Notes: a model not told the origin generated them from the sequence alone. Numbered from the stretch's first letter, positions 17,274 through 26,558 are shown. The stretch is DNA of 64,000 nt from Ramlibacter pallidus (GCF_015070875.1 NZ_JADDIV010000001.1:713144-777143), one strand, 5' to 3'. Made by a program: numbers and translations.

Positions 17274-17659
17274 CAGAGGCGCTTGACGAAGATCCAGTAG
17301 CTGTCGTCCGCGATCGCCTTCTTCATGTGGATCTTCACCTTGGTCGGCGCCATGTTGTGGTCGAAGGTGTACTCGAACATGGTGTTCAGGTTGCCCTCGC
17401 GCACGCCCTTGTCGAACACGCCCTTGAACGCCGGGGTGCTGGTGCAGGGCGCGACGTCGCGGAAGAAGTTGCGTCCGATCACGTCCTTGGCGACGCGGCC
17501 CGTGATGCCGGCTTCGGCGGCGTTGTACTGGAGGATCGTGCCGCGGCCGTCGAGCTGCACGGCGCCGAAAGCCAGCTGGTCCACCTCGCGGGCGGAAAGC
17601 TTCGCCAGCACGTTGTCGATGTCGTCCTTGCCGAAGCCGACGATGTTGAGGCCTGCCAT
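17273..17659 (-). CDS. pyp: Photoactive yellow protein
   Basis: A 128-residue blue-light receptor of the PAS fold. Residues that matter in Halorhodospira halophila PYP are present with an offset of +3: Tyr45 and Glu49 (hydrogen bonds to the p-coumaroyl phenolate), Thr53, Arg55 and the chromophore cysteine Cys72 in DVAPCT. Long stretches such as [12 protein letters not shown] and TPTK-like VKIHMKKA also match. ATG at 17659 follows GGAGACGAGC, a good ribosome-binding site; an upstream in-frame start would lie in the promoter. It should carry p-coumarate and undergo a trans-cis photocycle. No output domain is fused, so it must signal through a partner. Confidence 0.96.
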   Translation of the reverse strand: MAGLNIVGFGKDDIDNVLAKLSAREVDQLAFGAVQLDGRGTILQYNAAEAGITGRVAKDVIGRNFFRDVAPCTSTPAFKGVFDKGVREGNLNTMFEYTFDHNMAPTKVKIHMKKAIADDSYWIFVKRL

Positions 17660-17692
17660 GCTCGTCTCCGTGTGGTAGTACAAGCTGTGCAG

Positions 17693-17719
17693 TTTATACA
17701 AATCGCAACAATTTGTCAG
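17693..17719 (-). promoter_or_regulatory. Candidate sigma-70-type promoter for pyp
   Basis: Reading the reverse strand, CTGACA and TATAAA are separated by 15 bases, each one mismatch from the -35 and -10 consensus. The stretch is AT-rich against a GC-rich background. It ends 34 bases upstream of the pyp start. Confidence 0.42.
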
Positions 17720-17741
17720 GAGCGGGCTCTGAGCCCCGGCG

Positions 17742-18518
17742 TCAGAACCGCTCTTCCGGCCCCAGGTAGCGCCATTGGCCCAGGGGCAGGTTGCCCAACG
17801 TGACGCGCCCGATCCGCACGCGCTTGAGCCCCACCACCTTCAGCCCGACGAGTTCGCACATGCGGCGGATCTGGCGCTTCTTGCCCTCCGTCAGCACGAA
17901 GCGCAGCTGCTCGGGGTTCTGCCAGTCCACGCGCGCGGGCTTCAACGGCTGGCCGTCGAGCGCCAGGCCGTGGCGCAGGCGCGGGAGTTGCGCTGTCGGG
18001 AAGGCGGCCTGCACATTCGCCGTCACGGTTCCGAAGGCGACGCGCACCAGGTACTCCTTCTCCACGCCCGAGTCCTCCCCGATCAACTGGCGCGCGACGC
18101 GCCCGTCCTGCGTGAGGACCAGCAGCCCGGTGGAGTCGATGTCCAGCCGGCCCGCCGGCGCCAGCCCCTTCAGCTGCGCCGGCGCGAAGCGGTGCGGCGA
18201 CCGGTCCTCCTTCCAGCGGTTGCGGCCCTGCACCAGCACCACCGCCGGCTCGTGGCCGTCTTCGGCCTGGCCGCTCACATAGCCGATCGGCTTGTGCAGG
18301 AGGATGGTGACCTGCTCGCGCTGCTGGCCGCGCGCCCTCGGGTCGATCTCGATGCGCGCGCCGGGCCCGACCTGCAGGCCCATGACCGCGACCGTTCCGT
18401 CCACGCGCACCCAGCCGCGCGCGATCCAGTCGTCGGCCTCGCGGCGGGAACACAGGCCGAGTTCGGCCATGCGCTTGTTCAGTCGGGTGGTGCCGGTGCC
18501 GGCGCTGGGTTCAGGCAT
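17742..18518 (-). CDS. rRNA pseudouridine synthase (RsuA/RluB/RluF family)
   Basis: A 258-residue enzyme that isomerises uridine in rRNA. The S4 RNA-binding domain at the N-terminus ([23 protein letters not shown]) is followed by the catalytic core with [18 protein letters not shown], where the Asp of GRLD is the nucleophile, and by [15 protein letters not shown]. Length and the HKPIGYVSG motif fit RluF (23S U2604) better than RsuA, but the target cannot be fixed. Its start overlaps the end of the upstream Crp/Fnr gene by 8 bases. It lies 82 bases upstream of pyp on the same strand; that gap has its own candidate promoter. Confidence 0.92.
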   Translation of the reverse strand: MPEPSAGTGTTRLNKRMAELGLCSRREADDWIARGWVRVDGTVAVMGLQVGPGARIEIDPRARGQQREQVTILLHKPIGYVSGQAEDGHEPAVVLVQGRNRWKEDRSPHRFAPAQLKGLAPAGRLDIDSTGLLVLTQDGRVARQLIGEDSGVEKEYLVRVAFGTVTANVQAAFPTAQLPRLRHGLALDGQPLKPARVDWQNPEQLRFVLTEGKKRQIRRMCELVGLKVVGLKRVRIGRVTLGNLPLGQWRYLGPEERF

Positions 18519-19236
18519 GGGTGCGGTCGCGGAAGGAGGTGGAGCGCAGCGCCTGCAGGTCGAGCACCCGCACGCCGCCGTATTCGATGTGGATCATGCC
18601 CTGCTCCTGCAGGGACGCGAGCGCCTCGTTGACGCGCTGGCGCGAGAGGCCCACCAGGTAGGCCAGCTCCTGCTGCGTGATGCGCAGGACCTCGCCGACG
18701 CCGGGGAACAGCACCGGGTTGAACAGCGCCGCGAGGTTGCGCGCCACGCGCAGGTCCGGGTTGTTCATGCGGTCGATCTCGCGCGCGGCGATGAACTGCG
18801 CGAGCCGCTCGTTCAGCTGGTTCATCACGAAACGGTTGAAGCCGATCGAGTGGTCCAGCAGCCAGTGGAAGGTGTCGGCGGGCAGCCCGGCGACGACGCT
18901 GCGGCGCAGCGCCTGGATGTCGTAGCGGTAGGTCTCGCGCTTGAGCACGGTGCCCTCGCCGAACCAGCCGCCCGGCGGCAAGCCGCTGAAGGTGATGGTG
19001 CGGCCCTGCGCGTTGTCGGTGCTCATCTTGAGCAGGCCTTCGACGACGCCGAACCAGTAGGTGACGGGGCGGCCCACGCGGCAAAGGTAGTCGCCCGGCA
19101 AGGCGTCGCCGACCTTGATGCTCTCCACCGCCTTCGCGCGCTCGTGCGGCTGCAGCACGGCCAGCCACGGGATGCCGGCAAGCTCCGCCGGCGTCGCTTC
19201 GCGGCGGCGCTGGTGCAGGGTGGGTTCGTTCGGCAT
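18511..19236 (-). CDS. Crp/Fnr family transcriptional regulator
   Basis: A 241-residue regulator with a cNMP-type barrel ([34 protein letters not shown]) and a C-terminal helix-turn-helix, [24 protein letters not shown]. This type is distinct from the two GVRREG regulators at 7-8.6 kb. ATG at 19236 is preferred to a TTG seven codons upstream. It diverges from the acyl-CoA ligase/Liv-type operon with 130 bases between the starts, so it is a candidate regulator of that operon. Comparable Crp-type genes often precede CoA-ligase/ABC clusters in Burkholderiales, to my recollection. The effector is unknown. Confidence 0.92.
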   Translation of the reverse strand: MPNEPTLHQRRREATPAELAGIPWLAVLQPHERAKAVESIKVGDALPGDYLCRVGRPVTYWFGVVEGLLKMSTDNAQGRTITFSGLPPGGWFGEGTVLKRETYRYDIQALRRSVVAGLPADTFHWLLDHSIGFNRFVMNQLNERLAQFIAAREIDRMNNPDLRVARNLAALFNPVLFPGVGEVLRITQQELAYLVGLSRQRVNEALASLQEQGMIHIEYGGVRVLDLQALRSTSFRDRTHA

Positions 19237-19366
19237 GGCAAGGAGTGATCGCGACAACGAAGGACCGCAGGGCAGCCCCTATGAGGATTATCCCTAGGAA
19301 TGTCGTCGCAAAGACAGATTGGCGTCAAACGCGAGCCTACATTGCGCCAGACCAAGGAAGGACGCC

Positions 19367-21301
19367 ATGGAGACCACGTTCCCCCGGCTGCTCTTGCAGC
19401 ACGCGGCGCAACGGCCGCAAGCGCCGGCGATGCGCGAGAAGGAATACGGCATCTGGCAGCCGCTCACGTGGGCGGAACTCGCCACGATGGTGGAGCACCT
19501 CGCCTGCGGACTGCACCAGGCGGGACTCGCGCGCGGCGAGCACATGGTGGTGGTGGGCGCCAACCGCCCGCGCCTGTACGCGATGATGCTGGCGGCCCAA
19601 TCGCTCGGCGCGATCCCGGTGCCGCTGTACCAGGACGCGGTGGCCGCCGAGTGCGTCTTCCCGATCAACAACGCCGAAGTGCGCTTCGCGCTGGCCGAAG
19701 ACCAGGAGCAGGTCGACAAGCTGCTGGAAGTGCGCGCGCAGTGCCCGCAGGTCGGCACCATCTACTACGACGATCCGCGCGGGCTGCGCAACTATGCCGA
19801 GGCCGGGCTGCATTCGGTCGACGCGCTGCTGCACGCCGGTGCGCAGCTCGCGCAGGCGCAGCCGGGGCTGTTCCGCGCGCAGGTCGACGCCGGCCGGCCC
19901 GACGACGTCGCGTCGATGTTCTTCACCTCCGGCACCACCGGCCAGGCCAAGGGCGTGGTGCACACGCACCGCACGCTGCTGGACCGCGCGCAGGCCGGCG
20001 CCGAGTTCGACAAGCTCACCGAACACGAGGAAGTGCTGGCCTACATGCCACCGGCGTGGGTGGGGCAGAACATCTTCAGCTACGCGCAGTGGCTGGCCTG
20101 CGGCTACGTGGTGAACTGCCCCGAGTCGGCCGGCACGGTGATGATCGACCTGAAGGAGATCGGGCCGACCTACTACTTCGCGCCGCCGCGGATCTTCGAA
20201 GGCCTGCTCACCAGCGTGATGATCCGCATGGAGGACGCCGGCGCGATCAAGCGCAGGATGTTCCATGCGTTCATGGACGTGGCCCGCCGCGTCGGTCCGG
20301 CGCTGCGCGACGGCCAGGCGGTCGGCGCGCTCGACCGCCTGCTGTACGCGCTGGGCAACGTGCTGGTCTACGGGCCGCTGCGCAACAACCTGGGCATGTC
20401 GCGCGTGCGCGTGGCGTACACGGCGGGCGAGGCGATCGGTCCCGACCTGTTCACGTTCTACCGCTCCATCGGCGTCAATCTGAAGCAGCTGTATGGCAGC
20501 ACCGAGACGGCCGTGTTCGTCTGCATGCAGCCGGACAACCAGGTGCACGCGGACACCGTCGGCATCCCGTGCCGCGGCGTCGAGATCCGGCTGGAGGCGT
20601 CCGGCGAGATCCTGGTGCGCTCGCCCGGCCTGCTGAAGGAGTACTACAAGAACCCGCAGGCGACGGCCGAGGTGAAGGATGCCGAGGGCTGGTACCACAC
20701 GGGCGACGCCGGCTTCCTCGACGCGCGCGGCCACCTGAAGATCATCGACCGCGCCAAGGACGTCGGGCGCCTGGACGACGGCTCGATGTTCGCGCCGAAG
20801 TACATCGAGAACAAGCTGAAGTTCTTCCCGCACATCAAGGAGGCGGTCGCCGTGGGTGACGGCCGCCGGATGGTGTGCGTGATGGTCAACATCGACTTCG
20901 ACGCGGTCGGCAACTGGGCCGAGCGCCGCAACCTGCCGTATGCCGGCTACACCGACCTGGCGCAGAAAGCCGAGGTCTACGCGCTGGTGCAGGACTGCAT
21001 CGAGAAGGTGAACGCGGACCTGGCGGCGGACGAGAAGCTCGCGGGCAGCCAGATCCACCGCTTCCTGGTGCTGCACAAGGAACTGGACGCCGACGACGGC
21101 GAACTCACGCGCACCAACAAGGTCCGCCGCGGCTTCATCGCCGAGAAGTACCAGGTGCTCGTGGACGCGCTGTACGGCGGGAAGACGGAGCAGTACATCG
21201 AGACGCAGGTGAAGTTCGAAGACGGCCGCACCGGCAGCGTGAGCGCCACGCTGAAGATCGCCGACGCGCGCACCTTCCCTCCCCTGAGAGCGGCGGCATG
21301 A
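19367..21301 (+). CDS. AMP-dependent acyl-CoA ligase
   Basis: A 644-residue ANL enzyme, in the size class of long-chain fatty-acid CoA ligases. P-loop MFFTSGTTGQAKGVVHTH, YGSTETAVFVC, the TGD of YHTGDAGFLDARGHL and the hinge IIDRAKDVGRLDDGS are all present. AAGGAAGG precedes the ATG. It opens a forward operon with five ABC importer genes and a second ligase-fold protein; its stop overlaps the next start by 3 bases. The likely role is activating the acid imported by that transporter. The operon, not the sequence, suggests an aromatic or branched acid rather than a fatty acid. Confidence 0.93.
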   Translation: METTFPRLLLQHAAQRPQAPAMREKEYGIWQPLTWAELATMVEHLACGLHQAGLARGEHMVVVGANRPRLYAMMLAAQSLGAIPVPLYQDAVAAECVFPINNAEVRFALAEDQEQVDKLLEVRAQCPQVGTIYYDDPRGLRNYAEAGLHSVDALLHAGAQLAQAQPGLFRAQVDAGRPDDVASMFFTSGTTGQAKGVVHTHRTLLDRAQAGAEFDKLTEHEEVLAYMPPAWVGQNIFSYAQWLACGYVVNCPESAGTVMIDLKEIGPTYYFAPPRIFEGLLTSVMIRMEDAGAIKRRMFHAFMDVARRVGPALRDGQAVGALDRLLYALGNVLVYGPLRNNLGMSRVRVAYTAGEAIGPDLFTFYRSIGVNLKQLYGSTETAVFVCMQPDNQVHADTVGIPCRGVEIRLEASGEILVRSPGLLKEYYKNPQATAEVKDAEGWYHTGDAGFLDARGHLKIIDRAKDVGRLDDGSMFAPKYIENKLKFFPHIKEAVAVGDGRRMVCVMVNIDFDAVGNWAERRNLPYAGYTDLAQKAEVYALVQDCIEKVNADLAADEKLAGSQIHRFLVLHKELDADDGELTRTNKVRRGFIAEKYQVLVDALYGGKTEQYIETQVKFEDGRTGSVSATLKIADARTFPPLRAAA

Positions 21302-22140
21302 AGATCATGAGAGAACCCGACGGCTTCGGCGCCGGCCCCTCCCCTTCGACGCCCGGCACCGGGCGGCGGTTCGGCGACGTCATCCTGGACGTGAAGAACA
21401 TCTCGCTGGCCTTCGGCGGCGTGAAGGCGCTGACCGACATCTCCTTCGACGTGCGCGAGCACGAGGTGCGGGCCATCATCGGCCCCAACGGCGCCGGCAA
21501 GAGCTCCATGCTCAACTGCATCAACGGCGTCTACCAGCCGCAGCACGGCAGCATCACCTTCCGCGGCAGGACCTTCGACCACATGAGGAGCCGGCAGGTG
21601 GCGGAGATGGGCATCGCCCGCACCTTCCAGAACCTCGCGCTGTTCAAGGGCATGAGCGTGCTCGACAACATCATGACGGGCCGCAACCTGCGCATCCGGA
21701 GCAACCTGTTCCTGCAGGCGCTGCGCATCGGCCCGGCGGAGCGCGAGGAGATCCGGCACCGCGAGGCGGTGGAGCGGATCATCGACTTCCTGGAGATCCA
21801 GGCCTTCCGCAAGACGCCGGTGGGCCAGCTGCCCTACGGCCTGCAGAAGCGCGTGGACCTGGCCCGGGCACTGGCGATGGAGCCGCAGGTGCTGCTGCTC
21901 GACGAGCCGATGGCGGGCATGAACGTGGAGGAAAAGCAGGACATGTGCCGCTTCATCCTGGACGTGAACGACGAATTCGGCACCACGGTCGTCCTGATCG
22001 AGCACGACATGGGCGTCGTGATGGACATCTCCGACCGCGTCGTGGTGCTGGACTACGGCAAGAAGATCGGCGACGGCGTGCCGGAAGAGGTGCGCGCCAA
22101 CCCCGAAGTCATCAAAGCCTATCTCGGAACGAGCCACTGA
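21298..22140 (+). CDS. livG: Branched-chain amino-acid-type ABC transporter ATPase (LivG)
   Basis: A 280-residue ATPase with an extra glycine/proline-rich N-terminus of about 25 residues. Walker A is GPNGAGKSS, and the LivG-type GIARTFQNLALFKGMSVLDN follows. The signature is degenerate (QLPYGLQKRVDLARAL, where LSYG is usual) and Walker B is LLLDEPMAGMN. Its ATG overlaps the ligase stop. It pairs with the second ATPase at 25.6 kb and two permeases to form a HAAT-family importer. Confidence 0.93.
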   Translation: MKIMREPDGFGAGPSPSTPGTGRRFGDVILDVKNISLAFGGVKALTDISFDVREHEVRAIIGPNGAGKSSMLNCINGVYQPQHGSITFRGRTFDHMRSRQVAEMGIARTFQNLALFKGMSVLDNIMTGRNLRIRSNLFLQALRIGPAEREEIRHREAVERIIDFLEIQAFRKTPVGQLPYGLQKRVDLARALAMEPQVLLLDEPMAGMNVEEKQDMCRFILDVNDEFGTTVVLIEHDMGVVMDISDRVVVLDYGKKIGDGVPEEVRANPEVIKAYLGTSH

Positions 22141-22141
22141 C

Positions 22142-23071
22142 ATGGGATTCTTCCTCGAAACCCTCCTGGGCGGCCTCATGGCCGGCATGCTGTATTCGCT
22201 GGTGGCGCTCGGCTTCGTGTTGATCTTCAAGGCCTCCGGCGTCTTCAACTTCGCGCAGGGCGCGATGGTGCTGTTCGCCGCCTTGGCGATGGCGCGCTTT
22301 TCCGAATGGATCCCGGCCTGGACCGGCATCGCGAACCCGGTGTTCGCCAACGTCGTCGCCTTCCTGATCGCCGGCGTGCTGATGTTCGTGGTCGCGTGGG
22401 TCGTGGAGTTCCTGGTGCTGCGCCACCTGGTGAACCAGGAGGGCGCCACGCTGCTGATGGCGACCCTCGGCATCACCTACTTCCTCGAAGGCCTGGGCCA
22501 GACGCTCTTCGGCAGCAGCATCTACAAGATCGACATCGGCATGCCGAAGGACCCGGTGATCGCCTTCGAATCGGTGTTCGAAGGCGGCGTGCTGGTGAAC
22601 CGCGAGGACCTGATCGCGGCGCTGATCGCCGCGGCGCTCGTGGCCCTGCTGAGCGTCTTCTTCCAGAAGACCGCCACCGGCCGCGCCCTGCGCGCGGTCG
22701 CCGACGACCACCAGGCCGCGCAGTCCATCGGCATCCCGCTGAACCGCATCTGGGTGATCGTGTGGTCCGTCGCCGGCGTCGTGGCGCTGGTGGCGGGAAT
22801 GATCTGGGGCAGCAAGCTGGGCGTGCAGTTCTCCCTGGCCACCGTCGCCTTGCGCGCGCTGCCGGTGGTGATCCTCGGCGGCCTGACCTCGGTGCCCGGC
22901 GCCATCATCGGCGGGCTGATCATCGGCGTCGGCGAGAAGCTGTCCGAGGTCTACCTCGGGCCGATGGTCGGCGGCGGCATCGAGATCTGGTTCGCCTACG
23001 TGCTGGCACTCGCCTTCCTGCTGTTCCGGCCGCAAGGGCTGTTCGGCGAGAAGATCATCGATCGCGTGTAA
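22142..23071 (+). CDS. livH: Branched-chain amino-acid-type ABC permease (LivH)
   Basis: A 309-residue integral membrane protein with about eight helices, beginning LLGGLMAGMLYSLVALGFVLIFKASGVFNFAQG, the classical LivH N-terminus. The EAA-like loop appears as TGRALRAVADDHQAAQSIGIPLN. One base separates it from livG. It forms the channel with livM. Confidence 0.95.
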   Translation: MGFFLETLLGGLMAGMLYSLVALGFVLIFKASGVFNFAQGAMVLFAALAMARFSEWIPAWTGIANPVFANVVAFLIAGVLMFVVAWVVEFLVLRHLVNQEGATLLMATLGITYFLEGLGQTLFGSSIYKIDIGMPKDPVIAFESVFEGGVLVNREDLIAALIAAALVALLSVFFQKTATGRALRAVADDHQAAQSIGIPLNRIWVIVWSVAGVVALVAGMIWGSKLGVQFSLATVALRALPVVILGGLTSVPGAIIGGLIIGVGEKLSEVYLGPMVGGGIEIWFAYVLALAFLLFRPQGLFGEKIIDRV

Positions 23072-23082
23072 GGAACCACACC

Positions 23083-24159
23083 ATGCTTTACCGCGAGAAC
23101 GGCCAGTTCAAGACCAGCTACCGCGCCGACCAGCAGATCTTCCCGATCGTGCAGGACCGCTGGGCCATCGCCCTGCTGGTGGCCGCCGCCTTCGTGCTCG
23201 TGCCCCTGGTCGCCAGCGACTACATGTTCCGGGCCATCCTGATCCCGTTCCTGATCATGGCGCTCGCCGCGCTGGGCGTGAACATCCTGGTCGGCTACTG
23301 CGGGCAGATCTCGCTGGGCTCCGGCGCCTTCATGGCCGTGGGTGCCTACGGCGCCTACAACTTCTTCGTGCGCGTCCCGGACATGCCGCTGGTGCCGGCC
23401 ATCCTGCTGGGCGGCCTGTGCGCCACCGCGTTCGGCATCCTGTTCGGGCTGCCGAGCCTGCGGGTGCGCGGCCTGTACCTCGCCGTGGCCACGCTGGCGG
23501 CGCAGTTCTTCTCCGACTGGATGTTCCTGCGCATCAAGTGGCTGACCAACAACTCCGAATCCGGCTCCGTGTCGGTCTCGGGGCTGCAGGTGTTCGGCGC
23601 GCCGATCGCCAGCCCGGAAAGCGTCTACTGGTTCTGCCTCGCCTTCCTGGTCGTGATCGCCCTGCTGGCCAAGAACCTGGTGCGCAGCGCGATCGGCCGG
23701 GAATGGATGGCGATCCGTGACATGGACGTCGCCGCGGCCGTGATCGGCATCCGGCCGATGTACGCCAAGCTGACCGCCTTCGCGGTGAGTTCCTTCATCG
23801 TCGGCGTGGCAGGTGCGCTCTGGGCCTTCGTCTACCTCGGGACGTGGGAACCCGCCGCCTTCTCGGTGGAAGTCTCGTTCCGGCTGCTGTTCATGGTGAT
23901 CATCGGCGGCCTCGGCTCCATCTCGGGTGCGTTCTTCGGCGCCGGCTTCATCGTGGTGCTGCCGATCTTCCTGAACCAGTTCCTGCCCGCCTTCGCCTCG
24001 CTGTTCGGAATCACCATCTCCACGGCGACCGTCTCGCACACCGAGCTGATGATCTTCGGCGCGCTGATCGTGTGGTTCCTGATCGTGGAACCGCACGGGC
24101 TCGCCCGCCTCTGGGCCACCGGCAAGCAGAAGCTGCGGCTGTGGCCGTTCCCGCATTGA
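23083..24159 (+). CDS. livM: Branched-chain amino-acid-type ABC permease (LivM)
   Basis: A 358-residue permease with an N-terminal soluble extension of about 30 residues (YRENGQFKTSYRADQQIFP) before the first helix, then about ten helices. Family motifs include LVGYCGQISLGSGAFMAVGAY, LPSLRVRGLYLAVATLA and the EAA loop IGREWMAIRDMDVAAAVIGI. ATG at 23083 follows AGGAACC. The N-terminal extension appears typical of the livM versions that travel with CoA-ligase genes. Confidence 0.94.
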   Translation: MLYRENGQFKTSYRADQQIFPIVQDRWAIALLVAAAFVLVPLVASDYMFRAILIPFLIMALAALGVNILVGYCGQISLGSGAFMAVGAYGAYNFFVRVPDMPLVPAILLGGLCATAFGILFGLPSLRVRGLYLAVATLAAQFFSDWMFLRIKWLTNNSESGSVSVSGLQVFGAPIASPESVYWFCLAFLVVIALLAKNLVRSAIGREWMAIRDMDVAAAVIGIRPMYAKLTAFAVSSFIVGVAGALWAFVYLGTWEPAAFSVEVSFRLLFMVIIGGLGSISGAFFGAGFIVVLPIFLNQFLPAFASLFGITISTATVSHTELMIFGALIVWFLIVEPHGLARLWATGKQKLRLWPFPH

Positions 24160-24193
24160 TTCCCGTGAGCACTTTCAACGAAGGAGACAAGCC

Positions 24194-25507
24194 ATGAAGT
24201 TTCGATCCGCCATCCTGGCCGCGCTGATGAGCGTGGCCGCCGCCGGCGCCTTCGCGCAGGCCAGGGAGCAGTTCTTCCCGCTGCTGTCCTACCGCACGGG
24301 CCCGTACGCGCCGAACGGCACGCCGTGGGCCAACGGCAAGCAGGACTACATCAAGATGATCAACGCGCGCGACGGGGGCGTCAACGGCGTGAAGCTCACG
24401 TTCGAGGAGTGCGAGACGGGCTACGCCACCGACCGCGGCGTGGAGTGCTACGAGCGCCTGAAGAGCCGTCCCGGCGTGACGCTGTTCGACCCGCAGGCCA
24501 CCGGCATCACCTTCGCGCTGACCGAGAAGGTCGCCAACGACAAGATCCCGCTGATCACCCTGGGCTATGGCCTGTCGGTGGCGCAGGACGGCATGGCCTT
24601 CAAGTGGAACTTCCCGCTGATGGGAAGCTACTGGACGGGCGCCGACATCATCCTGCAGCACCTGGCGAAGAAGGAAGGCGGCTGGGACAAGCTCAAGGGC
24701 AAGAAGATCGCGCTGGTCTACCACGACTCCCCGTTCGGCAAGGAGCCGATCCCGCTGCTGGAGGAGCGCGCGCGCATGCACGGCTTCCAGCTGAACCTGG
24801 TGCCCGTGACGGCGCCCGGCGTGGAGCAGAAGGCCGCCTGGCTGCAGGTGCGCCAGACCCGTCCCGACTACGTGATGCTGTGGGGCTGGGGCGTGATGAA
24901 CTCCACCGCGCTGAAGGAAGCCCAGGCCACGGGCTACCCGCGGGACAAGATGTACGGCGTGTGGTGGTCGGGCGCGGAACCGGACGTGAAGGACGTGGGT
25001 GAAGGCGCCAAGGGCTACAACGCGCTGGCGCTGAACACCTCCGGCCAGGAGCCCAAGGTGATCCAGGACATCCTGAAGCACGTGCACGGCAAGGGCCAGG
25101 GCACCGGTCCGAAGGACGAAGTGGGCTCCGTGCTCTACACGCGCGGCCTGATCATCCAGATGCTGGGCGTGGAAGCGGTGCGCCGCGCGCAGGAGCGCTT
25201 CGGCAAGGGCAAGGTCATGACCAGCGAGCAGGTGCGCTGGGGCCTGGAGAACCTGGCCCTGGACCAGAAGCGCCTGGACGCGCTGGGCTTCGCCGGCGTG
25301 CTGCGCCCGATCAGCACCTCCTGCCAGGACCACATGGGTTCCACCTGGGCGCGCATCCACACCTGGGACGGCAAGAAGTGGAACTTCAGCAGCGACTGGT
25401 ACCAGGCCGACGAGCAGATCATCAAGCCGATGGTGAAGGCCGGCGCGGACAAGTACCTGGCCGACAAGAAGATGCAGCGGCGCGCGGTCGCGGACTGCCA
25501 GTCCTGA
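24194..25507 (+). CDS. ABC transporter substrate-binding protein (LivJ-like)
   Basis: A 437-residue periplasmic binding protein with a cleavable signal (AILAALMSVAAAGAFAQA). The first lobe starts FFPLLSYRTGPYAPNG and contains the family's glycine-rich region NGVKLTFEECETGYATDRGVECYERL. It is longer than LivJ/LivK, typical of type I periplasmic binding proteins for aromatic or amide substrates. AAGGAGAC precedes the ATG. It would give substrate specificity to the importer made by the flanking genes. Confidence 0.92.
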   Translation: MKFRSAILAALMSVAAAGAFAQAREQFFPLLSYRTGPYAPNGTPWANGKQDYIKMINARDGGVNGVKLTFEECETGYATDRGVECYERLKSRPGVTLFDPQATGITFALTEKVANDKIPLITLGYGLSVAQDGMAFKWNFPLMGSYWTGADIILQHLAKKEGGWDKLKGKKIALVYHDSPFGKEPIPLLEERARMHGFQLNLVPVTAPGVEQKAAWLQVRQTRPDYVMLWGWGVMNSTALKEAQATGYPRDKMYGVWWSGAEPDVKDVGEGAKGYNALALNTSGQEPKVIQDILKHVHGKGQGTGPKDEVGSVLYTRGLIIQMLGVEAVRRAQERFGKGKVMTSEQVRWGLENLALDQKRLDALGFAGVLRPISTSCQDHMGSTWARIHTWDGKKWNFSSDWYQADEQIIKPMVKAGADKYLADKKMQRRAVADCQS

Positions 25508-25518
25508 TCGGGCTTTCT

Positions 25519-25616
25519 CCCTCCCCCTCTGGGGGAGGGCTGGGGTGGGGGCGCTCGGCGCGCACCTTGACCGGAGAGCGCCCCCATCCCAGCCTTCCCC
25601 CGGAGGGGGAAGGGGC
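25519..25616. repeat. Imperfect inverted repeat, intergenic
   Basis: Arms of about 38-41 bases at 25519-25556 and 25576-25616 are near-complementary. Each arm is itself a C-run/G-run hairpin (CCCTCCCCCT then GGGGGAGGG in the left arm). It lies between the binding-protein and second ATPase genes of one operon. I recall similar elements between genes in Comamonadaceae. It may form a strong mRNA stem that affects downstream expression. Confidence 0.75.
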
Positions 25617-25633
25617 CAAACCGAAGACATTCC

Positions 25634-26443
25634 ATGGAACCACGCAACATCGTCTTGAACGTCAACGGCATCGAGGTCATCTACAACCACGTGATCCTGG
25701 TGCTCAAGGGCGTGTCGCTGCAGGTGCCCGAAGGCGGCATCGTGGCGCTGCTCGGCGGCAACGGCGCGGGCAAGACGACCACCTTGCGCGCGGTCTCGAA
25801 CCTGCTGCGCGGCGAGCGCGGCGCCGTCACCAAGGGCTCCATCGAGCTGCGCGGCGAACGCATCGAGAACCTCACGCCGGCGGACCTGGTGCAGCGCGGC
25901 GTGGTGCAGGTGATGGAAGGCCGGCACTGCTTCGCCCACCTCACGATCGAGGAGAACCTGCTGACGGGTTCCTACACGCGCAAGAGCAAGGCCGAGATCG
26001 CCGCGAACCTGGAGAAGGTCTACGCCTACTTCCCGCGCCTGAAGCAGCGCCGCACCTCGCAGGCGGCCTACACCTCCGGCGGCGAGCAGCAGATGTGCGC
26101 GATCGGCCGCGCGCTGATGGCCAACCCCTCCATGGTCCTGCTGGACGAGCCCTCGATGGGCCTCGCGCCGCAGATCGTGGAGGAGGTGTTCGAGATCGTG
26201 AAGGACCTCAACGCCAAGGAGAAGGTCACCTTCCTGCTGGCGGAGCAGAACACGAACATGGCCCTGAAGTACGCGGACTACGGCTACATCCTCGAGAGCG
26301 GGCGCATCGTGATGGACGGCCCGGCCGGCGAGCTCGCGAACAACGAGGACGTCAAGGAGTTCTACCTGGGCGTCGGCGGCGGCGAGCGCAAGAGCTTCCG
26401 CGACGTCAAGAGCTACAAGCGCCGCAAGCGCTGGCTGGCGTGA
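25634..26443 (+). CDS. livF: Branched-chain amino-acid-type ABC transporter ATPase (LivF)
   Basis: A 269-residue ATPase. Walker A GGNGAGKTT, a Q-loop region VVQVMEGRHCFAHLTIEENL, signature YTSGGEQQM and Walker B VLLDEPSMGLAP are clear. A basic C-terminal tail (KSYKRRKRWLA) extends beyond typical LivF proteins. It follows the large inverted repeat and is the last transporter gene; a second repeat separates it from the PaaK-like gene. Confidence 0.93.
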   Translation: MEPRNIVLNVNGIEVIYNHVILVLKGVSLQVPEGGIVALLGGNGAGKTTTLRAVSNLLRGERGAVTKGSIELRGERIENLTPADLVQRGVVQVMEGRHCFAHLTIEENLLTGSYTRKSKAEIAANLEKVYAYFPRLKQRRTSQAAYTSGGEQQMCAIGRALMANPSMVLLDEPSMGLAPQIVEEVFEIVKDLNAKEKVTFLLAEQNTNMALKYADYGYILESGRIVMDGPAGELANNEDVKEFYLGVGGGERKSFRDVKSYKRRKRWLA

Positions 26444-26445
26444 GA

Positions 26446-26525
26446 TTGGCTCCCCCCCGAAGCGCCTGCGGCGCCTCCCCCTCGAGGGGGCGCCGCCAGC
26501 GGCCCGGCAAAGCCGGTTCCGCGGC
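26446..26525. repeat. GC-rich palindromic intergenic repeat
   Basis: Contains nested hairpins: GCGCCTGCGGCGC, then GGCGCCTCCCCC facing GGGGGCGCC around a central TCGA, then GGCCCGGCAAAGCCGG. It differs in sequence from the repeat at 25.5 kb. I recall this element type from Variovorax/Acidovorax genomes. There is no T-run, so it is not a classical terminator. Confidence 0.7.
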
Positions 26526-26558
26526 GGTACTGGAAGGAACCCACCGGGAACAACAAGC

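Noticed and set aside
19237..19366. Palindrome-like CCTAGG in ATTATCCCTAGGAATG as an operator
   Set aside because: Only the central six bases are symmetric; extension fails on both sides, so it is not above chance.
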